The notes under the pieces: model-generated
Told to the model about the DNA's origin: nothing
The model's input: the letters and a program-made list of their open reading frames with translations, nothing else
Database searches by the model: none
Shown: piece after piece, positions 18,280 through 27,867 of the stretch
Numbering within the stretch: the first letter of the stretch is position 1
How the letters are laid out: every line of letters begins with the position of its first letter
Made by a program: the position numbers and the translations under genes
Assembly (NCBI RefSeq): GCF_900106975.1
Contig: NZ_FNNU01000001.1
Coordinates: forward strand, 742,260-806,259
Direction: 5' to 3'
DNA: 64,000 bases
DNA from: Pseudomonas kuykendallii
Lineage (GTDB): Bacteria; Pseudomonadota; Gammaproteobacteria; Pseudomonadales; Pseudomonadaceae

Positions 18280-19719
18280 TCAGCCCGCCACCAGGGTTTC
18301 CACCACCACCGGCGCCACCCGGCCGTACTTGTCGGAGAAGCGCACGATGTCGTCCTCTCCCAGATACGCACCCGATTGCACCTCGATGAGCTCCAGCGGA
18401 ATCACGCCCGGGTTTTCCAGCGCGTGCACCTGGCCGATCGGAATGTAGGTCGACTGGTTCTCGGTGACCATGTAGGTCTCCTCGCCATTGGTCACCTTGG
18501 CGGTGCCGCTGACGACGATCCAGTGTTCCGCGCGGTGGTGGTGCATCTGCACCGACAGCTTCGCGCCCGGCTTCACGGTGATGTGCTTGACCTGGTAGCG
18601 CGGGCCCTGGTCGATGGAGTCGTACACGCCCCACGGACGGTAGACTTCGCGATGGTTCTGGAACTCGCTGCGCTTCTCGCGCTGCAGCTGTTCGACGATG
18701 CGCTTGACGTGCTGCGCCTCGTCCTTGTGCGCCACCAGCACCGCATCCTTGGTTTCGACGATCACCAGATCCTCGACGCCGACGGTGGCCACCAGGCGGT
18801 TGTCCGCATGCACGTAGGTGTTGCTGCTGCCGTGGTTGAGCACGTCGCCGCGGAACACGTTGCCTTCGCCATTCTTGCTGCTCACATCCCACAGCGCGGA
18901 CCAGGAACCGATGTCGCTCCAGCCGGCGTCGAGCGGAACCATCACCGCGTCGCGGGTTTTTTCCATGACGGCGTAGTCGATGGAATCTTCCGGGCAGGCG
19001 GTGAACGCCTCGCGACCGACGCGGGTGAAGAGCATGTCCTGCTCGCTGCTGGCCATGGCTTCACGGCAGGCTTCGAGGATGTCCGGACGGAATTCCTGCA
19101 ACTCGGCGATGTAGCGGCTGGCACGGAACAGGAACATGCCGCTGTTCCAGAAATGATTGCCGCTGGCGAGATAGCGCCCGGCGGTTTCCAGATCGGGCTT
19201 CTCGACGAAGCGGCTGACCACGTAGGCGCCCTCGCCTTCGGCTTCGCCACGTTCCAGATAGCCGTAACCGGTTTCCGGGTGCGTCGGCAGGATGCCGAAC
19301 GTCACCAGCTTGCCGGCTTCGGCAAGCGGCACCGCCTTGCGGATGCCGTCATGGAAGGCTTGGGTGTCCTGGATCAGGTGATCCGCCGCGAGGATCAGCA
19401 ACAGCGGATCCTGGGCTTCGCTGAGCGCCTGCAGGGCGACCAGCGCAACGGCCGGTGCGGTATTGCGACCGACCGGTTCGAGCACGATGCCTGCGTTATC
19501 CATGCCCAGCTGGCGCAGCTGTTCGGCCGCGAGGAAACGGTGTTCCTCGTTGCAGATCAGCCGTGGCAGTTGCATGTCCAGGCCTTCCAGGCGCTTGATG
19601 GTCGCTTGCAGCATCGACAGCGAGCCCTCACCGAGGTTGAGGAACTGCTTCGGATTGAGTTGACGCGAAAGCGGCCACAGGCGCGAACCGCTACCACCGG
19701 ACATGATCACTGGAATCAT
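18280..19719 (-). CDS. manC: Mannose-1-phosphate guanylyltransferase / mannose-6-phosphate isomerase
   Basis: This 479-residue bifunctional enzyme (AlgA/WbpW/ManC type) makes GDP-mannose from mannose-1-phosphate and GTP, and interconverts fructose-6-P and mannose-6-P. The nucleotidyltransferase motif [13 protein letters not shown] is at the start and FVEKPD follows later. The C-terminal cupin isomerase domain has GARYQVKH-like [31 protein letters not shown]. The start at 19719 overlaps the upstream stop (ATGA); a longer frame to 19929 is not real. It supplies GDP-mannose to gmd. No phosphomannomutase gene is in the window, so AlgC elsewhere is presumably used. Confidence 0.93.
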   Translation of the reverse strand: MIPVIMSGGSGSRLWPLSRQLNPKQFLNLGEGSLSMLQATIKRLEGLDMQLPRLICNEEHRFLAAEQLRQLGMDNAGIVLEPVGRNTAPAVALVALQALSEAQDPLLLILAADHLIQDTQAFHDGIRKAVPLAEAGKLVTFGILPTHPETGYGYLERGEAEGEGAYVVSRFVEKPDLETAGRYLASGNHFWNSGMFLFRASRYIAELQEFRPDILEACREAMASSEQDMLFTRVGREAFTACPEDSIDYAVMEKTRDAVMVPLDAGWSDIGSWSALWDVSSKNGEGNVFRGDVLNHGSSNTYVHADNRLVATVGVEDLVIVETKDAVLVAHKDEAQHVKRIVEQLQREKRSEFQNHREVYRPWGVYDSIDQGPRYQVKHITVKPGAKLSVQMHHHRAEHWIVVSGTAKVTNGEETYMVTENQSTYIPIGQVHALENPGVIPLELIEVQSGAYLGEDDIVRFSDKYGRVAPVVVETLVAG

Positions 19720-20468
19720 TGCTGAGCCCTCCCCATAAAAATCGATTGTCTGTTCTTGAACTGCCTGACGATGATCGGAAACACCTTGTAGGCGTCCACC
19801 ACGTAGCGTTTTACAAGCCGTTTGGGCTCCATGCAGATGCGGTGCAGCCACTCCAGCGAGAGGTGCTGCATCCATTCCGGAGCACGCTGGATCTTCCCGG
19901 ACAGGAAATTCAGCGAAGCACCGACGCACAGGCCGACCCCCACCGCCTGCTCACTCTCGTAGACCCTGAGCGCGAGGGCTTCCTGACGCGGGCAGCCAAC
20001 CGAGAAGAAGATCAGCCGTGCCGGATGCTGGACGATGAACGACACGCAGCGTTCGACTTCGACCGGATTGTCGATGAAGCCCATGGGCGGGTTGTGGTGG
20101 TTGAAGACGATGTTCGGATACATCTGCCGCAGCGTGGCGACGACGTCGTCCTCGCAGCCGATCACCGTGATGGTCCAGCCTTCGCGGTTGGCCACTTCCA
20201 CCAGCGACTCGGTCAGCGTACTGCCGGGAATCGCCTCGGCGACATTGGCCTTGAGACGGTTCAGCACCGGCAGCAGTATCTTGCTGTCGCAGATGCGCAG
20301 GCTGGCATGACTGTAGGCCCGGCGCAGTTCCTTGTTGTGCTCCAGCTGAACGATGTGGTTCACGTTGGGAGTGACGATATAGCTGTAATCGTTCTGGCTC
20401 GCGTCGGTGAGTTCCTTGACCAGGCTGGCCTTGTCACCGCGATAAAATTCAATGTCGAATACTTTCAT
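19716..20468 (-). CDS. WecG/TagA/CpsF-family glycosyltransferase (GT26), second copy
   Basis: This 250-residue transferase begins [13 protein letters not shown] after a perfect AAGGAGGT site, which fixes the start at 20468. Family landmarks are [62 protein letters not shown] and [18 protein letters not shown]. It is clearly diverged from the copy at 16153, so the two probably use different sugars. It ends coupled to manC (4-bp overlap). Confidence 0.88.
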   Translation of the reverse strand: MKVFDIEFYRGDKASLVKELTDASQNDYSYIVTPNVNHIVQLEHNKELRRAYSHASLRICDSKILLPVLNRLKANVAEAIPGSTLTESLVEVANREGWTITVIGCEDDVVATLRQMYPNIVFNHHNPPMGFIDNPVEVERCVSFIVQHPARLIFFSVGCPRQEALALRVYESEQAVGVGLCVGASLNFLSGKIQRAPEWMQHLSLEWLHRICMEPKRLVKRYVVDAYKVFPIIVRQFKNRQSIFMGRAQQ

Positions 20469-20520
20469 ATTACCTCCTTGCAAAAACTGATCTTTTCTAC
20501 GCACGCCCGAAGGCCATCGA

Positions 20521-20544
20521 CACGGGTTTCAACTACAACCCGTG
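20521..20544 (-). other. Intercistronic hairpin before the second WecG gene
   Basis: CACGGGTT / AACCCGTG form a perfect 8-bp stem with an 8-base loop in the 91-bp gap between the GT2 gene and this WecG gene. No T tract follows on the minus strand, so it is more likely an RNA-processing or stability element than a terminator. Confidence 0.45.
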
Positions 20545-20559
20545 CGAACGACGGTCTTC

Positions 20560-21324
20560 TTATCGGCCGAGTGCCGCCCTCACCAACTTGGTGTGGGTAT
20601 GTACGTAGTGCAGAAGGTAAAGAACAGAGGCTTTGGCGGAAGACAACTTCATGTAGTTCCGCCGTATCTGCATATCTTCCTTGAGCGCATCGAAACGCCG
20701 CTGCTGGGAGATACCGGTAGTGTCGAAAACGCACAGGGGCGTCTTCAGCTGCAGCACGACCTTGGACAGGTCCAGTCCGTGGAGGAATTCCACGATCATG
20801 CAGTAGTCCGCAGACAGCTTGTAGTTCTCGCGGAAGCGGACCGTACGCAGGTGTTCGTTCTCGAAGTACATCGCCTGGTGACTGGACGGCATGCCCATCA
20901 TCAACCGGTCGATCTTCTTCGCCGAGGCGGCGCGCAGCACGCCCGCGGCGTTCTGCAGGTAATAATCGCCATACACGTACTTCGGCGGATGCTCGGCCTC
21001 GGAGACGGCCTTGGCCACCTTTTCGAGTACCGACTCGTCATAGAAGGTATCGCCGCTATTGAGGAACAGGGTGTAACCCGGGGTTTCGCTGGCTTTCACC
21101 AGGCCCTTGTTCATCGCGTCGTAGATGCCCTTGTCGCGCTCAGAAGTGATTTCGGCGTGATCGTCCTTGAGTTCCTTCAGCCATTCGACGCTGCCATCGT
21201 TGGAAGCGCCATCGATTACGATCCAGCGGAAGTTCCTGTAGGTCTGCGCCGCGACACTTTCATAGGTCTTGGTCAGGCCAGCGAGGTTATTCCAGTTAAT
21301 GGTAACGATGCTGAAACTTGTCAT
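20560..21324 (-). CDS. Glycosyltransferase family 2, WcaE-like
   Basis: This 254-residue GT-A transferase begins FSIVTINWNNLAGLTKTYESV, with WIVIDGASNDGSVEWL and the repeat SERDKGIYDAMNKGL typical of WcaE and related colanic-acid transferases. LFLNSGDTFYD supplies the acidic metal-binding motif position. It should add one sugar on the cytoplasmic face. It overlaps the wzy stop by 29 bp. Confidence 0.87.
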   Translation of the reverse strand: MTSFSIVTINWNNLAGLTKTYESVAAQTYRNFRWIVIDGASNDGSVEWLKELKDDHAEITSERDKGIYDAMNKGLVKASETPGYTLFLNSGDTFYDESVLEKVAKAVSEAEHPPKYVYGDYYLQNAAGVLRAASAKKIDRLMMGMPSSHQAMYFENEHLRTVRFRENYKLSADYCMIVEFLHGLDLSKVVLQLKTPLCVFDTTGISQQRRFDALKEDMQIRRNYMKLSSAKASVLYLLHYVHTHTKLVRAALGR

Positions 21325-22576
21325 AACTGATCCGCTCGTTCTGCGTGGTAGACGGTGCCGGTGCCTTAGCTCTTACTCTAGAGAAATACAAGAAACAGGC
21401 TGCTGAAATGCCTAGGAGATCTCCCCCATACATAATTGAGTTGGACAGAAACATATTGATCAAACCAAATACGAAAGGCAGTTTCATGGCGCTCAATAGA
21501 TCGCCCTTGTTTTTGCAGTCCCTCATGATGCTCAGGAAACCGCCATAGAAGATCAGGGCGATGACCGGAGTTAGGAACCCGAAGCGGTAATACACGCCGA
21601 CGATGCCCACGTCCGACAGGTAGAACCAGGGGTTGTAAAGGGTCGAGAAGCCGCCGTTCCACTGCAGGGACAGCGCGCCCATTCCGATGTACCAGTTCTT
21701 CGCCACTTCCTGAAGAATGATCCCGGTGGTGATGTTCCGCACGCCGGGGCCGGTGGTCGCCTCGTTGAGCAAGGCGTCGAAGCGCTCGAACTGGGTGGCG
21801 TAGAAGTCCGGAATCATGAAGTAGGACACCACCAGGATGATCGAGGCGACGGCGCCCAGCTTCAGCAGCGAACCGATACGGTCGCGGAAAATCCACAGCC
21901 CGGCCAGCGCCCAGACCACCATCGTCGAACGGGTCTGCAGGACCAGCCACAGGTAGGCGGTGAAGAGCAACAGCAGCATCACCCGCGCCAGGGTGATCTG
22001 GCGGCGCAGGCTGTACATGATCATGAACGCACAGATGCTCACGTAGCCGGAGCCGATCCGGTAGCGATTGGGACGCAGCATGCTGTCTTCGCTACCCAGC
22101 TCCTTCGCGTCCACCTCGAAGGCGAACCCGCTGTTCTGCGGGATGATCTTGAAGTAATAGAGGAAGCCGACGGCCACGCAGAACAGGCCCGAGACGAGAA
22201 AGAACCGCTCGAGCTGAGGCTCCGTCGGCTTCGCCTTGTGCAGCAGGAACAACGTCGGGAAGAAGATCAGGAAGTAGAAACTGCGGCGTTCCTCCAGCAG
22301 GCCGTAGACGATCGGCTGGCCGAAGTTGAGCTTGGCCAGGATCGACGACATCACCGGCAGGCAGATGCCGATGAAGACCACCCACAGGCAGGCCTTGGAT
22401 TGATAGAGGCGTTTCCAGGTGACCAGCAGAAGTGCCGATGCCGCCAATATCGCCAGCAGGAACAGTTCACGCAGGTAGGGTATGCCAGCCTTCTTGTCGT
22501 CCGTGAGGAAGAAGCAGGCCGAGTTCGCCAGCACGAGCACGAACAACAGGTTCTGGTAAGAAAGAAGCTTCCTCAA
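21296..22576 (-). CDS. wzy: Polysaccharide polymerase, Wzy-like membrane protein
   Basis: This 426-residue protein has about ten to twelve hydrophobic segments and a periplasmic loop in the second half. Little sequence is conserved among Wzy proteins, and the call rests on topology, size and position between gmm and GT2 genes. Segments such as SMLRPNRYRIGSGYVSICAF and LQTRSTMVVWALAGLWIF are of the O-antigen polymerase kind. It would join flipped repeat units in the periplasm. The ligase-like gene at 14765 is the other candidate for this job. Confidence 0.78.
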   Translation of the reverse strand: MRKLLSYQNLLFVLVLANSACFFLTDDKKAGIPYLRELFLLAILAASALLLVTWKRLYQSKACLWVVFIGICLPVMSSILAKLNFGQPIVYGLLEERRSFYFLIFFPTLFLLHKAKPTEPQLERFFLVSGLFCVAVGFLYYFKIIPQNSGFAFEVDAKELGSEDSMLRPNRYRIGSGYVSICAFMIMYSLRRQITLARVMLLLLFTAYLWLVLQTRSTMVVWALAGLWIFRDRIGSLLKLGAVASIILVVSYFMIPDFYATQFERFDALLNEATTGPGVRNITTGIILQEVAKNWYIGMGALSLQWNGGFSTLYNPWFYLSDVGIVGVYYRFGFLTPVIALIFYGGFLSIMRDCKNKGDLLSAMKLPFVFGLINMFLSNSIMYGGDLLGISAACFLYFSRVRAKAPAPSTTQNERISYDKFQHRYH

Positions 22577-22663
22577 TGTACGAACTTCCCTTTGAGTGTT
22601 CCAGTTGATCGCTTGAAGTAAGGGGTGGATCCGCCACCGCCATCGTCTTCACCGGCGAACGCA

Positions 22664-23134
22664 TCAAACCAGTGCGCGCAAATAGGCCCGCGTGTTTTCG
22701 TGTACCTGCTCGCTGTCGCGCATTTCGCTCGGCGACCACCAGCGGTAGTGCCCGTGCTGCTCGCGCGGCGGATCGAGCACCAGGCCGGCCGGTAAATCCA
22801 GCAAATAGCCGACCACTACGTAATGCGTATTCGGCGAGGATGAATCCGTACCAAACACGCTGTCTTCGTAGAAGTGTTCGTAGATATCCAGCAACCGCGC
22901 CTGGGAACGCTCGAACGGGATGCCCAGCTCGCCCATGGTGAGGCGACGGAAGGCGGCGTCGAGCGTTTCGTTCTTCTGGATGCGTCCCCCCGGGACGAAC
23001 CAGAAACCTTGCGCCGGTCGGTTGAGACGTTCACCCAGGAGAATGGTTCCCTCGCCGCTGCGAACGACGAGGTCCAGGGAGATGAGCGGTGTCGCTCCGA
23101 CTACCCGTCGGAAGTCCTCGGCGTCGAGAAACAT
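22664..23134 (-). CDS. gmm: GDP-mannose mannosyl hydrolase (Nudix), WcaH/NudD type
   Basis: This 156-residue protein has the WcaH hallmarks: start MFLDAEDFRRVVGATPLISL, LGERLNRPAQGFWFVPGGRI, the modified Nudix box KNETLDAAFRRLTMGELG and IYEHFYEDSVFG. It hydrolyses GDP-mannose or GDP-glucose and may control the GDP-sugar pool. It lies directly after fcl (4 bp apart), as in the E. coli colanic-acid operon. Confidence 0.93.
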   Translation of the reverse strand: MFLDAEDFRRVVGATPLISLDLVVRSGEGTILLGERLNRPAQGFWFVPGGRIQKNETLDAAFRRLTMGELGIPFERSQARLLDIYEHFYEDSVFGTDSSSPNTHYVVVGYLLDLPAGLVLDPPREQHGHYRWWSPSEMRDSEQVHENTRAYLRALV

Positions 23135-23138
23135 CCGC

Positions 23139-24107
23139 TCAGCCCCTGACGTCGTCCAAGTGCTCGACGAACCAGCGGTAGGCGTCCTGCAACCCTTCTT
23201 CCAGGCCGATCTTCGACTTCCAGCCCAGGGCTTCGAGACGCGAAACGTCCATCAGCTTGCGCAGCGTGCCGTCCGGCTTGGTCGCATCGAACGCCAGGCG
23301 CCCCTGAAACTCGGTAACCTTGGCCAGGGTTTCCGCGAGCTCGCGAATGGTGCAGTCCTGGCCGGTGCCGACGTTGATGTGCGAGAGCATCGGCTGGGTG
23401 TTGGCCTGGTAGGTGGCCTCGTCCAGATTCATCACGTGGACGCTGGCCGCAGCCATGTCGTCGACGTGCAAGAACTCGCGCATCGGCGTGCCGCTACCCC
23501 AGATCACCACTTCCTCGTCGCCACGCAGGGTGGCTTCGTGGAAACGGCGCAGCAGCGCCGGGATCACGTGGCTGTTTTCCGGGTGGTAGTTGTCGTGCGG
23601 ACCGTACAGGTTGGTCGGCATCACGCTGCGGTAGTCACGGCCGTACTGGCGGTTGTAGCTCTCGCAGAGCTTGATCCCGGCGATCTTGGCGATCGCGTAG
23701 GGCTCGTTGGTCGCTTCCAGAATGCCGGTCAGCAGCGCCTCTTCCTTCATCGGCTGCTCGGCATGCTTGGGATAGATGCACGAGGAACCGAGGAACAGCA
23801 GCTTCTGCACGCCGTTGGCGTGGGCGGCGTGGATGATGTTCGCCTCGATCATCAGGTTCTGATAGATGAACTCGGCCGGATAGGTGTTGTTGGCGTGGAT
23901 ACCGCCGACCTTGGCCGAAGCCAGGTACACCTGATCGATGTTCTCCGCGGCGAAGAACGCCTGCACGGCGGCCTGGTCGACCAAATCCAGCTCGTCGCGA
24001 CCGCGGGTGACGATTTCCACGTCACCCTGCTGGCGCAGGAGCCGGACGATCGCCGAGCCGACCATGCCACGATGGCCGGCGACGAAGATGCGTTGAGGCT
24101 GCTGCAT
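23139..24107 (-). CDS. fcl: GDP-L-fucose synthase
   Basis: This 322-residue SDR enzyme (WcaG) epimerises and reduces GDP-4-keto-6-deoxymannose to GDP-L-fucose with NADPH. The nucleotide site is [16 protein letters not shown]; the catalytic Ser and the YxxxK motif are in [14 protein letters not shown] and [27 protein letters not shown] is the usual C-terminal segment. It starts 2 bp after gmd ends. Confidence 0.95.
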   Translation of the reverse strand: MQQPQRIFVAGHRGMVGSAIVRLLRQQGDVEIVTRGRDELDLVDQAAVQAFFAAENIDQVYLASAKVGGIHANNTYPAEFIYQNLMIEANIIHAAHANGVQKLLFLGSSCIYPKHAEQPMKEEALLTGILEATNEPYAIAKIAGIKLCESYNRQYGRDYRSVMPTNLYGPHDNYHPENSHVIPALLRRFHEATLRGDEEVVIWGSGTPMREFLHVDDMAAASVHVMNLDEATYQANTQPMLSHINVGTGQDCTIRELAETLAKVTEFQGRLAFDATKPDGTLRKLMDVSRLEALGWKSKIGLEEGLQDAYRWFVEHLDDVRG

Positions 24108-24109
24108 GC

Positions 24110-25234
24110 TCAGTTCTCCACGGAGACCGGAACGTCATGGCCGTGCCGCTTCAGCAGGGCGTGGCGCTGGGCGACCTTGAGGTCTTCGCGGACCATCTCG
24201 GCGCACATTTCCTGAACGGTGATTTCCGGGGTCCAGCCGAGCTTCTGCTTGGCCTTGGTCGGATCGCCGAGCAGGGTTTCCACTTCGGCGGGACGGAAAT
24301 AGCGCGGGTCGACGCGCACGATGGTGTCGCCGACCTTCAGCGCCGGCGCCAGATCGCCCTCGATGCGCTCGACGATGGCCTGCTCGTCCACGCCCTCGCC
24401 TTCGAAGCGCAGGGTGATGCCCAGCTCGGCGGCGGACCAGCGGATGAACTCGCGTACCGAGTACTGCACGCCGGTGGCGATGACGAAGTCATCCGGGGTT
24501 TCCTGCTGCAACATCATCCACTGCATGCGCACGTAGTCCTTGGCGTGGCCCCAGTCGCGCAGCGAATCCATGTTGCCCATGAACAGGCAGGACTCCAGGC
24601 CCTGGGCGATGTTGGCCAGGCCGCGGGTAATCTTGCGGGTCACGAAGGTTTCGCCACGGCGCGGCGATTCGTGGTTGAAGAGGATGCCGTTGCAGGCATA
24701 CATGCCGTAGGCCTCACGGTAGTTCACCGTGATCCAGTAGGCGTACAGCTTGGCCACCGCGTAGGGCGAGCGCGGGTAGAAGGGCGTGGTTTCCTTCTGC
24801 GGGATTTCCTGCACCAGGCCATACAGCTCGGAGGTCGAGGCCTGGTAGAAACGGGTTTTCTTTTCCAGGCCGAGCAGGCGGATGGCCTCGAGGATACGCA
24901 GGGTGCCCATGCCGTCGACGTCGGCGGTGTATTCGGGGGCTTCGAAGCTCACCGCCACGTGGGATTGCGCGCCGAGGTTGTAGACCTCGTCAGGCTGCAC
25001 TTCCTGGATGATGCGGGTGAGGTTGGACGAGTCGTTGAGGTCGCCGTAGTGGAGGACGAAGTTTTTGTTCTCGACGTGCGGGTCCTGATAGATGTGATCC
25101 ACCCGCTGCGTGTTGAACAGCGAAGCGCGGCGCTTGATGCCGTGTACTTCATAGCCCTTCTCCAGAAGGAACTCGGCCAGGTAGGAACCATCCTGTCCGG
25201 TGATACCGGTTACCAACGCGCGTTTTTTTTCCAT
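24110..25234 (-). CDS. gmd: GDP-mannose 4,6-dehydratase
   Basis: This 374-residue enzyme is very close to E. coli Gmd throughout: [56 protein letters not shown], the active-site region [15 protein letters not shown] and [17 protein letters not shown]. It converts GDP-mannose to GDP-4-keto-6-deoxy-mannose. GAGG placed 9 bases upstream supports the start at 25234; an ATG at 25249 lacks a site. Together with fcl it commits the cell to GDP-fucose, or to rhamnose-type products if another reductase acted. Confidence 0.95.
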   Translation of the reverse strand: MEKKRALVTGITGQDGSYLAEFLLEKGYEVHGIKRRASLFNTQRVDHIYQDPHVENKNFVLHYGDLNDSSNLTRIIQEVQPDEVYNLGAQSHVAVSFEAPEYTADVDGMGTLRILEAIRLLGLEKKTRFYQASTSELYGLVQEIPQKETTPFYPRSPYAVAKLYAYWITVNYREAYGMYACNGILFNHESPRRGETFVTRKITRGLANIAQGLESCLFMGNMDSLRDWGHAKDYVRMQWMMLQQETPDDFVIATGVQYSVREFIRWSAAELGITLRFEGEGVDEQAIVERIEGDLAPALKVGDTIVRVDPRYFRPAEVETLLGDPTKAKQKLGWTPEITVQEMCAEMVREDLKVAQRHALLKRHGHDVPVSVEN

Positions 25235-25295
25235 TTTTCGAAGCCTCATGCATCCAAGTCGATAGGTAAAAGGGGTAACTCGCCACGCGGACGGA

Positions 25296-26456
25296 TCAAC
25301 CGGTCCGCGCTTTCTTGATCAGCATCGTCAACCGTTCGATAACGCCGAACAGGATCACGCGGATCGATGGGAACTTGTAGAAGAAGCGGTAGGTGTCGTA
25401 CTCCGCTTTGGGGTCGGAGCGGGTGCCAGCCGTCAGCCTTGCCGTCTCGATGAGGGCGATGCCCTCGCCTTCGAGGTCATAAAGGATGCTCAGTTCCATC
25501 GGCTTCATCGACAGACTGAAATTATGCAGGCCCGCCTGCTTCGACCGGGTCAGCTGCAGGCCGTTGGTGACGGTCTTGCAGCCGTACAGGTTGACGCTGA
25601 AATCGTAGGCGGCGAGCTTGCCGTTCAGTCGCTTGATACTGGACGGCGACAGCTCGCAGTAGGCGTCGTACACCGCCAGGCTGTCCTCCTGGCGGGCGAA
25701 GCGGTAGTCGCTGGCCTTGAGCTGGATCGGCACCTGGAACCGCGACGAGGCGATGTAGAAGTGCTCGCCCGGATCGCCGAAGTTGGTGCTCAGCGAACGG
25801 TACGGGTAGACGAAGTACAGGTCGCGGGAAATGATGTAGGCGTTGTACAGCTTGAGCCATGACGACTCGGGCCAGGCACGGATATCGGCCGGGATGCCGG
25901 CGACATCGGATATGTCGGTGCCGTGCGCGTCAAGCCAGGTGCGGAAACCCTGCCAGTGCTTGCGCGACCACGCCTGCCCCCAGGACGCCGCCAGTTGCAT
26001 GAAGTAGACGTCCGAGCCGCCGTCGTCGATCGGCGTGAACGGTAGCGCGGCGGTCTGGTTCTGCTGGTTGCCGTACAGGCTGATACCGGCCACCTGCGGC
26101 GCGTCGGCGTAGAAGTCCAGCGCCTTGCGGGCGTACTCGTAGAAGTGCGGAGACACGAACAGGTCGTCCTCCAGCACGATGATCTCGCCGTACTCCTCGG
26201 TCAGGTCGCCGCAACTGAGGATGTGCTGGCGCAGCCCCATGCGGGTCTCGCGCGCCATGATGCGTTTCTCGCCGAACGGCCAGTCGAAGGCCTCGGCGAC
26301 TTTCAGCGGTTCCGGATTACCCGAATTGTCCAGGCTGATGACAAGGCGGACGCCCTCGGACGGGTAGTGCGCCTTGCTCAGGGAGGTCAGCAGCCGGGCC
26401 AGGCTTTTCGGCCGGTTATAGCCGACAGCAACGATGGTGGGTGCACTCTGGGTCAT
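25296..26456 (-). CDS. Glycosyltransferase (GT-A fold), unassigned sugar
   Basis: This 386-residue protein has an N-terminal GT2-like domain: [29 protein letters not shown] and a metal-binding motif in [18 protein letters not shown]. The acceptor-side segment [15 protein letters not shown] is found in a subgroup of GT2 and GT13-like enzymes. The last 130 residues have no recognised domain. It is transcribed with the operon between wzx and gmd and should add one sugar to the repeat unit. Confidence 0.78.
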   Translation of the reverse strand: MTQSAPTIVAVGYNRPKSLARLLTSLSKAHYPSEGVRLVISLDNSGNPEPLKVAEAFDWPFGEKRIMARETRMGLRQHILSCGDLTEEYGEIIVLEDDLFVSPHFYEYARKALDFYADAPQVAGISLYGNQQNQTAALPFTPIDDGGSDVYFMQLAASWGQAWSRKHWQGFRTWLDAHGTDISDVAGIPADIRAWPESSWLKLYNAYIISRDLYFVYPYRSLSTNFGDPGEHFYIASSRFQVPIQLKASDYRFARQEDSLAVYDAYCELSPSSIKRLNGKLAAYDFSVNLYGCKTVTNGLQLTRSKQAGLHNFSLSMKPMELSILYDLEGEGIALIETARLTAGTRSDPKAEYDTYRFFYKFPSIRVILFGVIERLTMLIKKARTG

Positions 26457-26490
26457 TGGCGGAGCCTGTCTCTTTCGTAAGGAATACTGC

Positions 26491-27867
26491 TCAGTGGGCC
26501 GCCGTCGAGGACGGCCGATGGTTGTTCGCGGCGATCAGGACGGAAACGATGAGCGCCACGTAGATCAATACGCTGGCGCCGGCGAAGGCCATCACGGTGA
26601 TCAACGCGTCTTTCATCACCCAGGCGCCGAAGAAGAGCGCGCCGAGGCGCAGGGCGGTGCTGAGCATTTCGAAGACCAGGAAGCGTCCCTGCAGCTGCAA
26701 CGCGGGAATCGCCACCGTGCAGGGCCGGGTGATCAGCACCACGTATTCGGAGAGCGCCAGCCAGCGCGCGAACTCGCCCGCGGTGTGCCATTGCTCACCG
26801 AAGACCAGGGCGAACAGCCAGGGTCCGGCGAGGAACACGAAACCGAAGGGCAGCAGGCCCACCAGCGCCAGCCCGGCGGTGGCCTTGGCCAGCATCGCGG
26901 TGATCGGCTCGTGACGCTGGATCGCCTGGCTGATCCGCGGGTAATACACATCAGCGACCGACTTGCCGATCAGGTTGGTGGGCATGCTCAGCGCCTGCTT
27001 GCAGACGGTAAAGAAGCCCGCCGCCGCCGGCCCGAAGACCGACGCCAGCACCAGGGTGGGCAGGTTCTGCGAGACCGTGTTGATCAGCATCTGCGGGAAA
27101 CGGAACAGCGGGAAATCGCTGTAGCGCCGCGCCAGCTCGCCGCTGCTCATCGGCGGCTCGAGATCGACCACCGCGTCGGCCCTGTCGCGGGTACGGCGAA
27201 TGCCGATGGTCAGCATCACCGCCTGCAGCGCCGGCCCCAGCGCCGTGGTGATCACCAGCACCGCCGGTATCGCCATCAGGAAACCGCCCAGCGTCCGGAT
27301 GCTGTTGTGCAGCAGCGAATGCGCGATGGCGATGCTGGCGGTGAGGCTGAAGCGCTGCTGGCGAATCAGCCACTGCTGAACGACTTCCAGCGCCGCGCCG
27401 AAGAACATCACCACCGGCAGCAGCATCAGGTACGGCGAGATTTCCTCGAGCCCCATCAGGTGCACGATCGGCGTACCGAACAACCCGAGCACCAGCGCCA
27501 TCAGCGACGCCAGCACCACGGCGATCATCAGCGAGAGCTTGACCAGCCCGCGGGCATCGGCGTCGCGCTTGGGCAACACGATGGCGACCGGATAGGTCAG
27601 CGCGGCGATCGGAATGATCATCAGCGTGAGGCTCATGAACGCGCCGAGGATGCCGTAGGCTTCCGGCCCGTACAGGCGGGTGATCACCGGCATGAAGGCC
27701 ATGGTCATGGCCTGCGCGCCCGCGGTTCCCGAAACCACCGTGATGATGTTGCGCAACAGCTTGCTGCGCATGCTCTGGTGCAGGAAGCCGCGCAGTTTGC
27801 CGTGCGGTTTTCCAGCGCCCCCGGTGGGGTCGACGCCTGTCATCAGCAGCTCGTTCTCAAGCGGCAT
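26491..27867 (-). CDS. wzx: Repeat-unit flippase, Wzx type
   Basis: This 458-residue protein of the polysaccharide-transport (MATE-like) superfamily has about 12-14 membrane segments. It contains FMPVITRLYGPEAYGILGAF, the usual Wzx start region, and FGPAAAGFFTVCKQALSMP in the middle. It moves the undecaprenyl-diphosphate-linked unit across the inner membrane. AAGG upstream supports the start at 27867, which overlaps the ugd stop by 11 bp; an ATG at 27843 is possible. Confidence 0.9.
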   Translation of the reverse strand: MPLENELLMTGVDPTGGAGKPHGKLRGFLHQSMRSKLLRNIITVVSGTAGAQAMTMAFMPVITRLYGPEAYGILGAFMSLTLMIIPIAALTYPVAIVLPKRDADARGLVKLSLMIAVVLASLMALVLGLFGTPIVHLMGLEEISPYLMLLPVVMFFGAALEVVQQWLIRQQRFSLTASIAIAHSLLHNSIRTLGGFLMAIPAVLVITTALGPALQAVMLTIGIRRTRDRADAVVDLEPPMSSGELARRYSDFPLFRFPQMLINTVSQNLPTLVLASVFGPAAAGFFTVCKQALSMPTNLIGKSVADVYYPRISQAIQRHEPITAMLAKATAGLALVGLLPFGFVFLAGPWLFALVFGEQWHTAGEFARWLALSEYVVLITRPCTVAIPALQLQGRFLVFEMLSTALRLGALFFGAWVMKDALITVMAFAGASVLIYVALIVSVLIAANNHRPSSTAAH

